DNA of 64,000 nt. Source: Lodderomyces elongisporus. Its lineage: Eukaryota > Ascomycota > Pichiomycetes > Serinales > Debaryomycetaceae. This document shows positions 31,634 through 41,365 of the stretch, in pieces. The notes under the pieces were generated by a model. It did not search any database and had not been told where the DNA came from. It worked only from the letters and a program-made list of their open reading frames with translations. The number at the start of each line of letters is the position of its first letter. Positions within the stretch are counted from its first letter, which is position 1. The translations under genes and the position numbers were made by a program. The stretch covers positions 1,249,501 to 1,313,500 of the forward strand of contig NC_083673.1 in NCBI RefSeq assembly GCF_030384665.1. Reading direction: 5' to 3'.

Positions 31634-31984
31634 ATGGAAGCAACTACGAGAAGAATAGATGCCACACTCTTGCAAGCAAACCAGAACAAACTCGTGCGCG
31701 TAATTGGAAAATGCGAGTCATTTGATGCTCATCTGCAATCAGCTATACTTACAAGCAACGGCCCGGTAACACTAGATTTGACAGCTGCAACTTCTGAAGA
31801 TGGCAACGAGAGTCTTTTACAATCAAACAAGTTCTATGAAGTGGTGGGTAAGGTCAGCAATAGTTCATCGAACACAAAGGTGCAAGTGTATTCAGTGATT
31901 GAGTTAAGTGACAACTTGAATGTGAATGCTGCCGAGAAGTTGGTGCAATACAGTAATAGGGTGCCGGAGTTGTTCTACAGTTAG
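31634..31984 (+). CDS. RFA3: replication protein A small subunit (RPA14)
   Basis: The 116-residue protein is the smallest subunit of the single-stranded-DNA-binding complex RPA, used in replication, repair and recombination. It is a single OB fold: RIDATLLQANQNKLVRVIGKCES starts the barrel, and YEVVGKVSNSSS is the central strand pair typical of Rpa3. A C-terminal helix (NVNAAEKLVQYSN) would join the trimer core. The length fits S. cerevisiae Rfa3 (122). The start is the ATG at 31634; an upstream TTG in the same frame would add only hydrophobic residues. Sequence identity to S. cerevisiae is low, as is normal for this subunit. An MCB element lies upstream, and it converges on DOA1 147 bp downstream. 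Confidence 0.88.
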   Translation: MEATTRRIDATLLQANQNKLVRVIGKCESFDAHLQSAILTSNGPVTLDLTAATSEDGNESLLQSNKFYEVVGKVSNSSSNTKVQVYSVIELSDNLNVNAAEKLVQYSNRVPELFYS

Positions 31985-32131
31985 ATTCAAAACTAGAGTA
32001 AATATGTACTGCTATTATTGTCCAGTAATTAAATTGAAATAACACACTTTTGCCTTTTTGCCTTTTTTACTTTTTTACTTTTTTACTTTTTTGCTTTACC
32101 ATCTTTCTTTTATCTAAAGAAAAGAAAAAAT

Positions 32132-34549
32132 TTATAATGCCTTTATGTCTTTTGCCAACTCTTCAAATCTGACTTCGTTTTTTGATGAGTAGATCTTAAC
32201 TGCGTGTTCCACCCATTCAGGCAATGGAGTCTTGATAGAACTTGCAGTACCTGAAGCAGCGAATTTGAAATTTCCATACGCTACAAGTAACCTGTAAGCC
32301 GCCTCCGAAGAGGACTCTACTATTTTATTGATTGTCTCATCGGTGAAACCGGAAACCATTCTTGAATCTTTGTCGTCACCTTTGAATTTAAGCAAGCCAG
32401 GAGTCTTGATTTGGTAGACGGATAAGTCAAATATGAATGAGGCTACAGCGATCAGCAACGAACTGTACAATTTGTGGCCAGTATCTATTTTCGCGAATTG
32501 AGTCAAGATTCTTGACAAGCACTCCTTAAATATCGGATTGTATTCAAACTCGCTATCACCCACTGGATCGATAAACAGTTGAAGGAATAAAGTGTCACCC
32601 ACAATATTGCTGAGTACTTTGACAATCATCATCAAGAGCGCTGGGTTGGAAGAATCCACAATGTCCAATCCTCTCGAAAGCTCGGAGTAGAAATCGTGTG
32701 CAACTGCAGTGGACTTTAGGAGATCCACTGTTGTGATTCTTGAAAGGGCAACTCTCAACAAATCAAATGCAATAAGGACAGATGAAGGTTTCCAGTTCTC
32801 TATGATATATTTTGAATACTTTGTAACAATAGTCACAGCGTCGGTTGAAGTGAAATTTCCTGCCAAAATTCTCTCGATATCGCATATTTCCTCTTCGCCC
32901 AATTTATGTGATTCCTGTGCCAGATTGAGTTTTTTCAATCCATTCACAAGGGTTTCTTTTTTAAAGTCAATGAAATTAATATAGGTCTTAACGGGTACTA
33001 TTGAAGTTAAGGCTATCTTTTCAGGGCTCTTTGTTTGCTTATGTTTCCTATTGTAAGCATCAGAATATGGATCATTCAAATATTGCTGTCCAATTAATTC
33101 ACTTTCATTTCCACTACCATTACCAGGTTGGTTGTTATTACGAACAACTGAACTTTCATTTAAACTAGCTCCGGCGGTATTTGTTTCCAAAAACCGTACC
33201 ACTTCTTCAGTATAGGTTGCAGGCAACTCATTATCGGATAGAAACTTCTCAGCTACAACGTATGGGTTCTGGTTTAGGTTGTATGGTAATTTCAAAGGTG
33301 GCTCGCCATCCTTGATATCCACGTCAAACACATAGTCGTATTGCTTGCCTTGGTATTCCTTTTTTGATCCTGAATTTGAGGCTCCTCCAACCACATCACC
33401 AATCTTGTGCCATTGTCCGCCAGACCATTGGTGCGCTTCAATCATGCCCTCGGGGGTCTTCACCATAATTGTTGAGCCTTCCTTCTTACCAGGCCTTGAA
33501 AGAGCCTCTATCCCTGGAATGTCTGTTTTTTTCAAATCATCGAGGGACTGTTCAGATATTGATGCGGATTGCACGGCTTTGGCAAATTCGGATACCTCAT
33601 CTTCTGTTGCCGTTCGTTCATCATTTAGTGTAAAAACCCTGATTTCATTATCGGAACCACCAACAGCAAAATCGCCATTTGAAAGTGTAGCCACTGTCCA
33701 TACCGAAATGCAAGGCAACGTAATGACTTGTAATGCATCATTATTCCCTCCACCTAAATCCCATATTCTTACGGTTCTATCTTCTCCTGTTGACACCAAA
33801 TTGCCATTGGGCAAAAGCTCCAAGTCGTAAACAAATGAGTCATGGCCATAGAGAGTCTTGACATTTACCCCTGTTTGTAAGTTCCAAATACGTATCGTTC
33901 CATCGTTTGAACATGATACAAATTCCTTGCCATTGGGTAACACCAATAATTTCCTTACGACATCCGTGTGGCCTATGTATTTGAGCACCTCGTGTTCAGC
34001 ATTCCACAATCTGATTGTCCGATCTGCCGAAGCGGTCAAAAACTGATTCGAGTTGAGCACTTTACAGTCCCAAACTGAAGACTCGTGACCTTTCAACACA
34101 TACTTTGGAGTGAACTGTTCAAGATCCCACACAATAGCAGTCGTATCCCATGACGACGACACAAACTCGCCATGTGCAAAATGCATCGAACACACATTCC
34201 CTTCGTGGCCAATCAACTGGAATTTGGCATCTTGGTCTAATCCGTGGGGTTCGAGCTCGCTTAAGTCTGTAAGGTAAATCATTGCATCTTGGCCACCACT
34301 AGCAATAAATTGGTGGTTTTGGTGTTGTGGCAATGAAATTACGGCAACCGAATTTAGGAATGACTTTGTTGGAGAGACAAATACAATTTCAGAAGCTGTC
34401 TTGGTGGATGTATTTGGTTGTTTCCATGTTCGAGTTGTAGAATCTCTTGAAACTGACACAAGAGCTGGCGATTCGTGAATTATGGTGCTAACCAAGCTCT
34501 TGACATCCTGGTCATGTCCAGAAAGCGTAGAACTAAGCTTATAGGTCAT
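32132..34549 (-). CDS. DOA1: Doa1/Ufd3 (PLAA) ubiquitin-binding Cdc48 cofactor
   Basis: The 805-residue protein has the three-part PLAA architecture. A seven-bladed WD40 propeller covers about residues 1-300, with repeats such as GHEGNVCSMHFAHGEF and GHTDVVRKLLVLPNG. The PFU ubiquitin-binding domain starts near residue 403 (YVFDVDIKDGEPPLKLPYNL). The PUL domain, an ARM-like fold that binds the Cdc48 C-terminus, fills about 516-805. Doa1 controls free ubiquitin levels and works with Cdc48 in protein degradation and endosomal sorting. The ATG at 34549 is used; the frame opens two codons earlier at a TTG. A Ser/Asn-rich linker separates PFU and PUL. Confidence 0.96.
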   Translation of the reverse strand: MTYKLSSTLSGHDQDVKSLVSTIIHESPALVSVSRDSTTRTWKQPNTSTKTASEIVFVSPTKSFLNSVAVISLPQHQNHQFIASGGQDAMIYLTDLSELEPHGLDQDAKFQLIGHEGNVCSMHFAHGEFVSSSWDTTAIVWDLEQFTPKYVLKGHESSVWDCKVLNSNQFLTASADRTIRLWNAEHEVLKYIGHTDVVRKLLVLPNGKEFVSCSNDGTIRIWNLQTGVNVKTLYGHDSFVYDLELLPNGNLVSTGEDRTVRIWDLGGGNNDALQVITLPCISVWTVATLSNGDFAVGGSDNEIRVFTLNDERTATEDEVSEFAKAVQSASISEQSLDDLKKTDIPGIEALSRPGKKEGSTIMVKTPEGMIEAHQWSGGQWHKIGDVVGGASNSGSKKEYQGKQYDYVFDVDIKDGEPPLKLPYNLNQNPYVVAEKFLSDNELPATYTEEVVRFLETNTAGASLNESSVVRNNNQPGNGSGNESELIGQQYLNDPYSDAYNRKHKQTKSPEKIALTSIVPVKTYINFIDFKKETLVNGLKKLNLAQESHKLGEEEICDIERILAGNFTSTDAVTIVTKYSKYIIENWKPSSVLIAFDLLRVALSRITTVDLLKSTAVAHDFYSELSRGLDIVDSSNPALLMMIVKVLSNIVGDTLFLQLFIDPVGDSEFEYNPIFKECLSRILTQFAKIDTGHKLYSSLLIAVASFIFDLSVYQIKTPGLLKFKGDDKDSRMVSGFTDETINKIVESSSEAAYRLLVAYGNFKFAASGTASSIKTPLPEWVEHAVKIYSSKNEVRFEELAKDIKAL

Positions 34550-35205
34550 TGTCAAATAGAAAGTGGTATTTTTGAATACAGCAAGTCAATGGGAAAGGAC
34601 AGAAAAAAACAGATAATTATATATATATATAAGAAGTAGTAAACAAAATTGAATAATTGTAGGCAAAAAGCAATACTTTTGATTCTAGTAAGAAATATGC
34701 GATTTGGAGTGGTTGCAAGAATTGGAAACAAACCAGCCGCCACTCTACCCATTTCATTAACTTGACAATGGTAGCGGCGCGTGCTTCACTATTTACTCAA
34801 CGGTCATCGTTGTAAACAAAATTGTTCAAATCAGATACCACTACTTTGAAAATAAGATTCAAATAAAATTCAAATAAGATTCAAATAAAATTCAAATAAG
34901 ATTCAAATAAAATGAGATACAGTGAGATAACAAAACAAAACGAAACAAAATAGGGTATAAATTTTCTCTTCACACTTCTTTTTTTTTCCCAAGTTCCTGT
35001 TTTTTTCACAAAAATTTACAAAATTGTCTTTTTCTTTTATAGAATTATTCAATCCATGAATATACAAACAAAAACAACATAAAAAAAAACCAAACAAAAA
35101 TTACGAAATATCAAACTATATCTAGTTTCCCCCTTTTCTCTCCCTTATCGCCGCAAAAAGTGGATCACTAATTGTAGTTTGTTTTTTTTTTTATCTTTTT
35201 CTTCT
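34550..35205. other. intergenic: DOA1 promoter and ADE12 3' flank
   Basis: No gene is visible. It contains a TA dinucleotide tract (34617-34632), an alternating 11-bp tandem repeat (34850-34914) and T/A homopolymers (34978-34990, 35080-35090). Confidence 0.6.
34850..34914. repeat. alternating 11-bp tandem repeat
   Basis: Copies of AAATAAGATTC and AAATAAAATTC alternate strictly, giving a 22-bp higher-order unit; five full 11-bp copies plus a partial one are seen. It lies about 300 bp upstream of DOA1. Confidence 0.9.
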
Positions 35206-36492
35206 CTAAATCTTTTTTTCCAACATCGAGTCTCTAGCAGGACCTGTTCCAACCCATTGAATAGGAACACCCAAAAAGTCTTCAATGTACTTGAGGTAAT
35301 TCTTGGCATTCTCTGGCAAATCCTCGTACTTCTTGATCTTGGTAATGTCTTGTTCCCAACCAGGAAGTGTTTTGTAAACAACTTCGACATTTCCCAAATC
35401 AATCAAATCTTCAGGGAAGGACTTCAACTCCTTACCGTTCAATTTGTAAGCAATACCAACTTGGATTTCCTTAAACTTGTCCAAGACATCCAATTTGGTG
35501 ATGTTTAACGAAGTGTAACCGTTGATCAATGTTGAGTATTTCAAAACAACCAAATCTAACCAACCACATCTTCTCTTTCTTCCCGTAGTGACACCATATT
35601 CGGCACCAACATCTTGCAATGTTTCACCTACGGAGTTCAATTGCTCTGTTGGGAAAGGACCTTCACCAACTCTAGTGGTGTATGCCTTAACGACACCATA
35701 GATGTTTCTAATAGTCTTTGGAGGAATTCCCAAACCAGTCAACACACCACCAATACCGGTTGAGGATGAGGTGACATATGGATAAGTACCGAAATCGATA
35801 TCCAACATAAGTGCATTTGCACCTTCAACCAAAATTTTCTTCTTTTGGGCAATGGCTTCGTGCATAAATTCAACAGAGTCAACCACAAATGGTCTCAACT
35901 CCTCTCTGTATTTCTCATACTTTGCCAACTCCGCCTCGTAGTCATAGTCAAACTCACCATATCTCTTTTGTCTCGATTCAACCAATCTCATGTACCTAGT
36001 CTTGAACTCATTCCATGCTTCTGGGTTTGAGTTCACCAAGTGGTGGACTCTAATTCCTGATCTGGACGCTTTTGTCGAATAAGTTGGACCAATACCCTTA
36101 CCGGTAGTACCGATACTCTTTTTGTTCTCCGACAATTCAGCTTCTTTTAATTTATCGGTTCTTTGGTGAAAGTCAAACACCAAATGAGCTCTTGAACTAA
36201 CTTTTAATCTGTCACGACAGTGCAACCCTTTTTCTTCAATGTTTTTTAACTCTTCAAAAAATGATGGAACATGAATAACCACACCTGATCCAACAAGGTT
36301 TTGACACTTGGGGTTGACTAAACCACTTGGTAACATGTGGAAATCGAATTTTTTACCGTCAACAACAATGGTGTGGCCGGCATTGTTACCTCCTGCACAA
36401 CGAGCACACACATCGATGTCATCACACAAGATGTCGACTAATTTACCTTTACCTTCGTCTCCCCATTGGGATCCCAAAACAACGTCACACAT
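35206..36492 (-). CDS. ADE12: adenylosuccinate synthetase
   Basis: The 428-residue enzyme makes adenylosuccinate from IMP and aspartate using GTP, the first committed step to [14 protein letters not shown] at residues 7-17 is the GTP/IMP-binding loop with the catalytic Asp12, and NNAGHT carries the catalytic His. Later signatures include [10 protein letters not shown], the IMP-binding arginine region, [22 protein letters not shown] (shortened here to its core idea), and [13 protein letters not shown] near residue 300. The length matches S. cerevisiae Ade12 (433). The ATG at 36492 directly precedes the conserved core. Leucine codon choice (TTG) suggests good expression. Confidence 0.98.
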   Translation of the reverse strand: MCDVVLGSQWGDEGKGKLVDILCDDIDVCARCAGGNNAGHTIVVDGKKFDFHMLPSGLVNPKCQNLVGSGVVIHVPSFFEELKNIEEKGLHCRDRLKVSSRAHLVFDFHQRTDKLKEAELSENKKSIGTTGKGIGPTYSTKASRSGIRVHHLVNSNPEAWNEFKTRYMRLVESRQKRYGEFDYDYEAELAKYEKYREELRPFVVDSVEFMHEAIAQKKKILVEGANALMLDIDFGTYPYVTSSSTGIGGVLTGLGIPPKTIRNIYGVVKAYTTRVGEGPFPTEQLNSVGETLQDVGAEYGVTTGRKRRCGWLDLVVLKYSTLINGYTSLNITKLDVLDKFKEIQVGIAYKLNGKELKSFPEDLIDLGNVEVVYKTLPGWEQDITKIKKYEDLPENAKNYLKYIEDFLGVPIQWVGTGPARDSMLEKKI

Positions 36493-37459
36493 GATGGAAC
36501 TTGAACAAAAAATCTAAATATGAATGTATAAATTTGGATGTAAAAGGTTTTGTTGGTTGGTTGGTTTTTTTTTTCGTAAATTTCAAATGATTAAAAAATG
36601 AAATAAACTGAAGTGAAGTGAAGTGAATCTATTGAACTTTTTCTATTATCTTTCCCTGATGGGGTTAGTATACAAAAAGTTGAACGATTGAAACCGTTAA
36701 GCCGGAAAAGAAAAAGAAAAAGAAGAAGAAGAAAAGGAGGAGGAGGAGGAGGAGATATAATCTGTATGTGAAATATTAAAGCATTGCGAAATTTTTTGGT
36801 CGTTGGTGGACAGAGCGAGAAAGTGAGAAAGCGAGAACGACGAAAAAAAAATACAGGAAACAAAAGAAATCAAGAAATCAAGATATCATGAGAGTAGGAA
36901 AAAGAAAAGAACAACAACAGATGTGGGAGAATGAGCATTAGACTCTTGTATAGCTGTGGTAATGTATTAAAATCTTTTGAATGAATGGATAATGCTAACG
37001 AAAGTAAGAAAAAAAAAATTAATGATGAAAAGAAAAAGAGAAAAAGAGAAAAAGAACCAAAAAAAAGGATGTTTGAAGAAACGACTGTTTGTGAGAAAGA
37101 ATAGGCTACTGGCTCCATATTAGAGGAGTCAATCGAACTAAATTAGATTTTTACTCCATTTCCTCCTCTCTGTAAATTTTTTTTTTCTTCCGTCCGTCGC
37201 TGCTACGCTCTATTCTGACTACTGCATGGTGTCTCACGTGCTCCGCATTCTAAACTTCCTTTTTTCATACTGCTTATTTTTCAATGAATCCAATTCCACC
37301 TCTTTTCTGCTTTCAAAAAAATACATATCTCAACTAGAGTTTCTTACAATCCATTTTTTCTTTTACTTGTTTTCTTATATCTCTTATTGAAATGTTTCTG
37401 AATTCTATCTAGAAAAAAAAAAATCTCACAAATCACCTATAATGCATCCACTTGGTTGT
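36493..37459. other. ADE12 promoter and IDH1 3' flank
   Basis: No gene is supported. It contains GAGG repeats (36735-36753), A/G blocks, a GAGTCA core (37126-37131, TGACTC on the other strand, the Bas1/Gcn4-type core) and CACGTG at 37235-37240. These sites lie over 600 bp from the ADE12 start, so their role is uncertain. Confidence 0.5.
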
Positions 37460-38994
37460 TTATGCCAACTTTTCAATAATGGCGTCAGTGAACTCGGTGG
37501 TTGATGCACTACCACCAATGTCTCTGGTTCTAACCTTACCCTCCTCGATTACGTCGTATGTAGCCTTGGAGATCTTGTCGGCTTGTTCGTTCAAGCCCAA
37601 GTGTCTCAACATCATAGCGGCAGACAAGATCATTGCGGTTGGGTTAGCGGTGTTCTTACCCTTGATGTCCAAACCAACGTGACGACAACCTGGTTCGAAA
37701 ACAGCGTATTCTCTACCAAAGTTGGCACCTGGGACCAAACCTGGACCACCAATCAAAGCAGCACCAATGTTGGACAAGATGGAACCGTACAAGTTAGGAG
37801 TGACCAAGACATCGAATTGTTGTGGCTTAGCAACAGCTTGCATGGAGGCGTTATCGACAATCAAGTCGTTGACCTCGATACCACTGTAGTCTTGACCAAC
37901 GTCTTTAACGGTTTGTCTAAAAAGACCATCACCCAACTTCATGATGTTGGCCTTGTGGATGGCAGTAACCAATTTTCTGTTATTCTTTTCGGCAAAGTCA
38001 AAAGCAAATTTAGCAATTCTCTCAGACTTGAATCTGGTCATGATTTTCAACGATTCAACGACACCAGGGTATGATTGGTGCTCCAAACCAGAGTACTCAC
38101 CCTCGGTGTTTTCTCTGACAAGGGCAAAGTCAATACCGTCGTAGATACCCTTGACACCAGGAATGTTTTTGATCAACACCAATGAAGCGTAAATGTCCAA
38201 TTCTTTTCTCAAGGCAACGTTCAATGATTTGCCTGACTTGTCAGTTGGGGTGTAAAGAATACCCTTCAAACCAACTTTGTTTCTCTTTAATGATTCAACG
38301 GCTTCGTCGACACCGTGGTGGCCTGCTCCGTCAGCGACACCACTAACTTCGACAACTTCCCAATCAACAGGAACATTTTGTGATTTGAAAATGGTCTTGA
38401 CTGAGTCGGTGATTTCTTGACCTGCACCGTCACCTGGAATCAAAGTGACTGTGTATCTTCCGCCATATTTTTTAGGCAAGACGGATTCTGGAGATGCAAA
38501 TGTAGCTAATGAACGGATAGCTGTCTAAAAAGTTTTAATACTGTTAGTACTATACTAGGGAAGAGATGCACTTGAACCATGGATAATAACGTTTGAACAG
38601 ACAATAATGAGACGAGAAGTTTTACTCTTTTTGCTCACATCCGCCTCTGGTCTCTGGTCTCCAGTCTCTGGTCTCTAATCTCTAGTCTCCATTCTCCAGC
38701 TTTCCTTTCTCCTTCAAAGAAAAAAGAACAATCATAGAATAGAAAGAAGACGGAATGACCAAAGATGAAAAGAAAACAGATGAAAATAAGAATGAAGCTG
38801 ACACTTGAATTACCAAAGGTTCATATGTCAATTTTTTTGCAAAATAAACTTCGGAGTAGTCCCATTTGGAAATAATTAGAAAAAAAAAAGACTTCAATCA
38901 AATAAAGTTCGGCATCAATTAGACTATAATGATTGGTGTGTGTGTGTGTGTGTGTGAAGAAACATACTCTTTGTCTGACAACAGTTCTAAGCAT
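37460..38994 (-). CDS. IDH1: NAD-dependent isocitrate dehydrogenase subunit 1 (spliced, two exons)
   Basis: The regulatory subunit of mitochondrial NAD isocitrate dehydrogenase, which turns isocitrate into 2-oxoglutarate in the citric acid cycle. Coding exons are 38994-38968 and 38524-37460 (363 residues). Exon 1 encodes only MLRTVVRQR. Splicing joins it in phase 0 to TAIRSLATFASPESVLPKKY, which completes a basic matrix presequence. The mature part has GRYTVTLIPGDGAG, RENTEGEYSGLEH, and HKANIMKLGDGLF, ending with DIGGSASTTEF, and aligns with S. cerevisiae Idh1 throughout. A caller without introns would start at a TTG at 38479 and lose the presequence. The donor GTATGT, branch TACTAAC and acceptor TTTTAG are all consensus. 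Confidence 0.95.
38525..38967 (-). other. IDH1 intron (443 nt)
   Basis: On the minus strand the intron starts GTATGT (38967-38962), has a perfect TACTAAC branch site at 38549-38543, and ends TTTTAG at 38525, 18 nt after the branch motif. It contains an AC/GT dinucleotide run (about 38936-38956) near the donor. Confidence 0.93.
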
Positions 38995-40428
38995 GATGGT
39001 ATGGATCAATTGTTGGTGGGTGAAGATGAGGTATTGGGTTTAAAGAGAAGTGGTAGTAGTATTAAAAAAAAAAAGTAAAAGTAGTAACAGTTGTGTTGGT
39101 GACAATGAGCTTCTGTTGATTGAGATTTTTCCTTCAGAAAATTAAAAAAAAAATATATATATATTTCTAATATATAATAAAATACAAAGAAAAAAATAAT
39201 TAATAATTAAAAAAAAAAAAAGAAGAAGAAGAAGAGAAAATTATAAACAGAAATTAAAGCAAGAAACACAAAAAGAAAAGGAAAAAGAAAAAGGAGAAAG
39301 TCGGCTCTATAGTTAGTATGCGCTACCAATTGGTATGTCATTATTTTTAGGACCGAAGACAGAGACAAAATATGTTTTTTTACGTACAATAATACACAAC
39401 ACAGAGCTCTTTTATCTTTGTTTTCTTTTTTCGACTCCGAAAAAAGTGCGAACTTTACTGAGGATGAAGACACTTTGTTCGAGTATTGACACGTAATAGA
39501 GCTTTGTGATTGGTCAAAATTATTATATATAAACTCCGAACAAAATAAAACTGAAATATATATAACCTACTAGATGATACAAAATTAGGATGATTTTGTA
39601 CCACGCGGGTATACACAATATTTATTCCGAAACAAACAAACAAAAAAAAAGGAAAAGGAGAGGTAGAGATGGAAACTGAATATGTAGAGAAGAAACAAAG
39701 ACTCCAAGTGAAAAACTCTTATAACCATCTTGGTGAGAACAACTGTTTGTAGAAGCGTCGGTTGGCTCATTTTCTCGATTGGTATTGAGAAGAACCTTTC
39801 CACACGTTATCAATCATGTAGAGGACAATTAGAGTACTGTAAATTACAACTAACTTTACTTTTTTCGCATTATTTTGACTGCAAAATTGTTTCAAGGAGA
39901 TTTTCTTCTGAAATTTTTACTCTCTTAATAAGCAGACGAAGAAATTTTCTTCCTTTTATATTTGGTTTGAATAGCCTATTTTTGTTCTTTCTCTCTCTTC
40001 TTATTCCTTTTTTCAACTTTTAATTTATTTGAGAATTGATATTAAAGCTTTTTAATTTCTTTACCCCTGTTTCTTGGAAAGTTTTTGTATAAGTATCACT
40101 TTTAAATTGGATATTGCACGGTATATATAACAAAGAGAGATTGTAAATATGCCAGGTAAGGTCATGTGCAGCAATACACGTGATAGTTTTTTTTTCTCTT
40201 TTTCTCTGACTTGGTTGTCGCGTAAATATACCACGACATTTTCATTTTTTCCCGCTTCTTCATCCTTCCATTTCGCTTTGCCTGCACCGCATTTTTCAAT
40301 ATCATCTACACAAACCACCAGTACCCATTCAAACCTTTAACAACCATCAGTGTTAATTTATTAGCCTCCCACCTACTTTTTTTCGTTCCTATATATATAT
40401 ATACCCTTTTCTTTTATTTTTTGACAAA
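38995..40428. other. divergent promoter region of IDH1 and FMC1
   Basis: No gene is supported in 1.4 kb. It holds A-tracts, AAG repeats (39220-39236), a TATATATA at 40122-40129, CACGTG at 40177-40182, and a T-rich FMC1 leader with a TA tract at 40391-40403. Several short open frames are low complexity or start at TTG. Confidence 0.55.
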
Positions 40429-40884
40429 ATGACAATTGCTCAAAAGACTTTCCCAACATTCAAGCAGCTCTACCGCAAGATTTCACAGGAGCTCCTAACT
40501 TATGAAAACAAAAATCTTGCACTCCACTCGAAGCAAGAAACGAAAAAACTCCACGCATTATATACATACAAGAAGCATCTTCTTCAGAAACAGAACCAAC
40601 TGACAAACGAAATGGATGCTAAACTAAAAGAGCTTGCGGCAAACCCAGAGGGCAAGAAAAACACAGAATTAAAGGATTTGAAATTGTTAAACAATATAGT
40701 CGACGACAAACCAGGTATCAACCTGAGTTACGAATTGAACAATTTACAGAATGTCGCCACGTATTTGCAAAACCAAAGGGAATACTTTGATTTGCTTGTT
40801 AGGTACAACCCTGGTTTGATGATGGATCAACAGGAAAATGTCAACCGTACTGCAAACAGAGTAGGGTTGGAAGTGCCCGAGTAA
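40429..40884 (+). CDS. FMC1: ATP synthase assembly factor Fmc1 (LYR-type)
   Basis: The 151-residue mitochondrial protein is needed in S. cerevisiae for F1-ATPase assembly at high temperature, where it stabilises Atp12. The LYR motif is at residues 14-16 (FKQLYRKI), as in the Complex1_LYR family. The C-terminal half aligns well with S. cerevisiae Fmc1: NQREYFDLLVRYNPG and RTANRVGLEVPE are nearly the same. The length fits (155). The middle is Lys/Gln-rich and helical. The ATG at 40429 gives the N-terminus expected from the family, and no intron is needed. It converges on the pseudophosphatase gene. Confidence 0.92.
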   Translation: MTIAQKTFPTFKQLYRKISQELLTYENKNLALHSKQETKKLHALYTYKKHLLQKQNQLTNEMDAKLKELAANPEGKKNTELKDLKLLNNIVDDKPGINLSYELNNLQNVATYLQNQREYFDLLVRYNPGLMMDQQENVNRTANRVGLEVPE

Positions 40885-41365
40885 AATAGGATTCTCAAGG
40901 TCACTTTCTTTTATTTTATTTTTTTTCATTTTTTTTTTTGTTTGCTTTTGGAAGATGTCGATACTACGTTTCAATGTTTGTTTTGAAGGAGGGTTTGACA
41001 TGGAAGACCTTGGCTAATAATGATACATTTATTTCATGGTGAATAATTATACAATTTATATATTTAATATTTTCATTAAAGAGTTTAAAATAGTTTCCTT
41101 GCTTCCTTTTTTCGTCTCTTCATTTTTTTAATTTCTATGACAAATTAAAAAAAAAAAATAGATTTTTTGGTGTTGAAAGAAAAAGGGTGAAAACTATAAT
41201 GGAATTGGTGCAGAAACGAAAAATATAGGGAGAAAAAAAAAGAAGAGGAGGAGGAGAAGGATAAGACGAGTGGTTTTATCAAAATGACAAAGTGACACCA
41301 TATATCATTCCTCCTCTTGCGTTGCACTTATTTTTCAAAAAATGTTTCTCTCTCTTTTTTTTTTT
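40885..41365. other. intergenic: convergent 3' flanks of FMC1 and the pseudophosphatase gene
   Basis: No gene is visible. T- and A-homopolymers (40918-40940, 41145-41158, 41351-41369) and an AGG-rich patch near 41240-41260 dominate. Confidence 0.6.

Noticed and set aside
38477..38479. TTG as IDH1 start (unspliced model)
   Set aside because: The frame continues upstream to a consensus acceptor and a nine-codon exon with a targeting sequence, so the spliced model is better.
40149..40340. ATGCCAGGTAAGG as a first exon of FMC1
   Set aside because: It looks like a short exon plus donor, but there is no clear TACTAAC before FMC1, and the FMC1 N-terminus is complete by comparison with S. cerevisiae.
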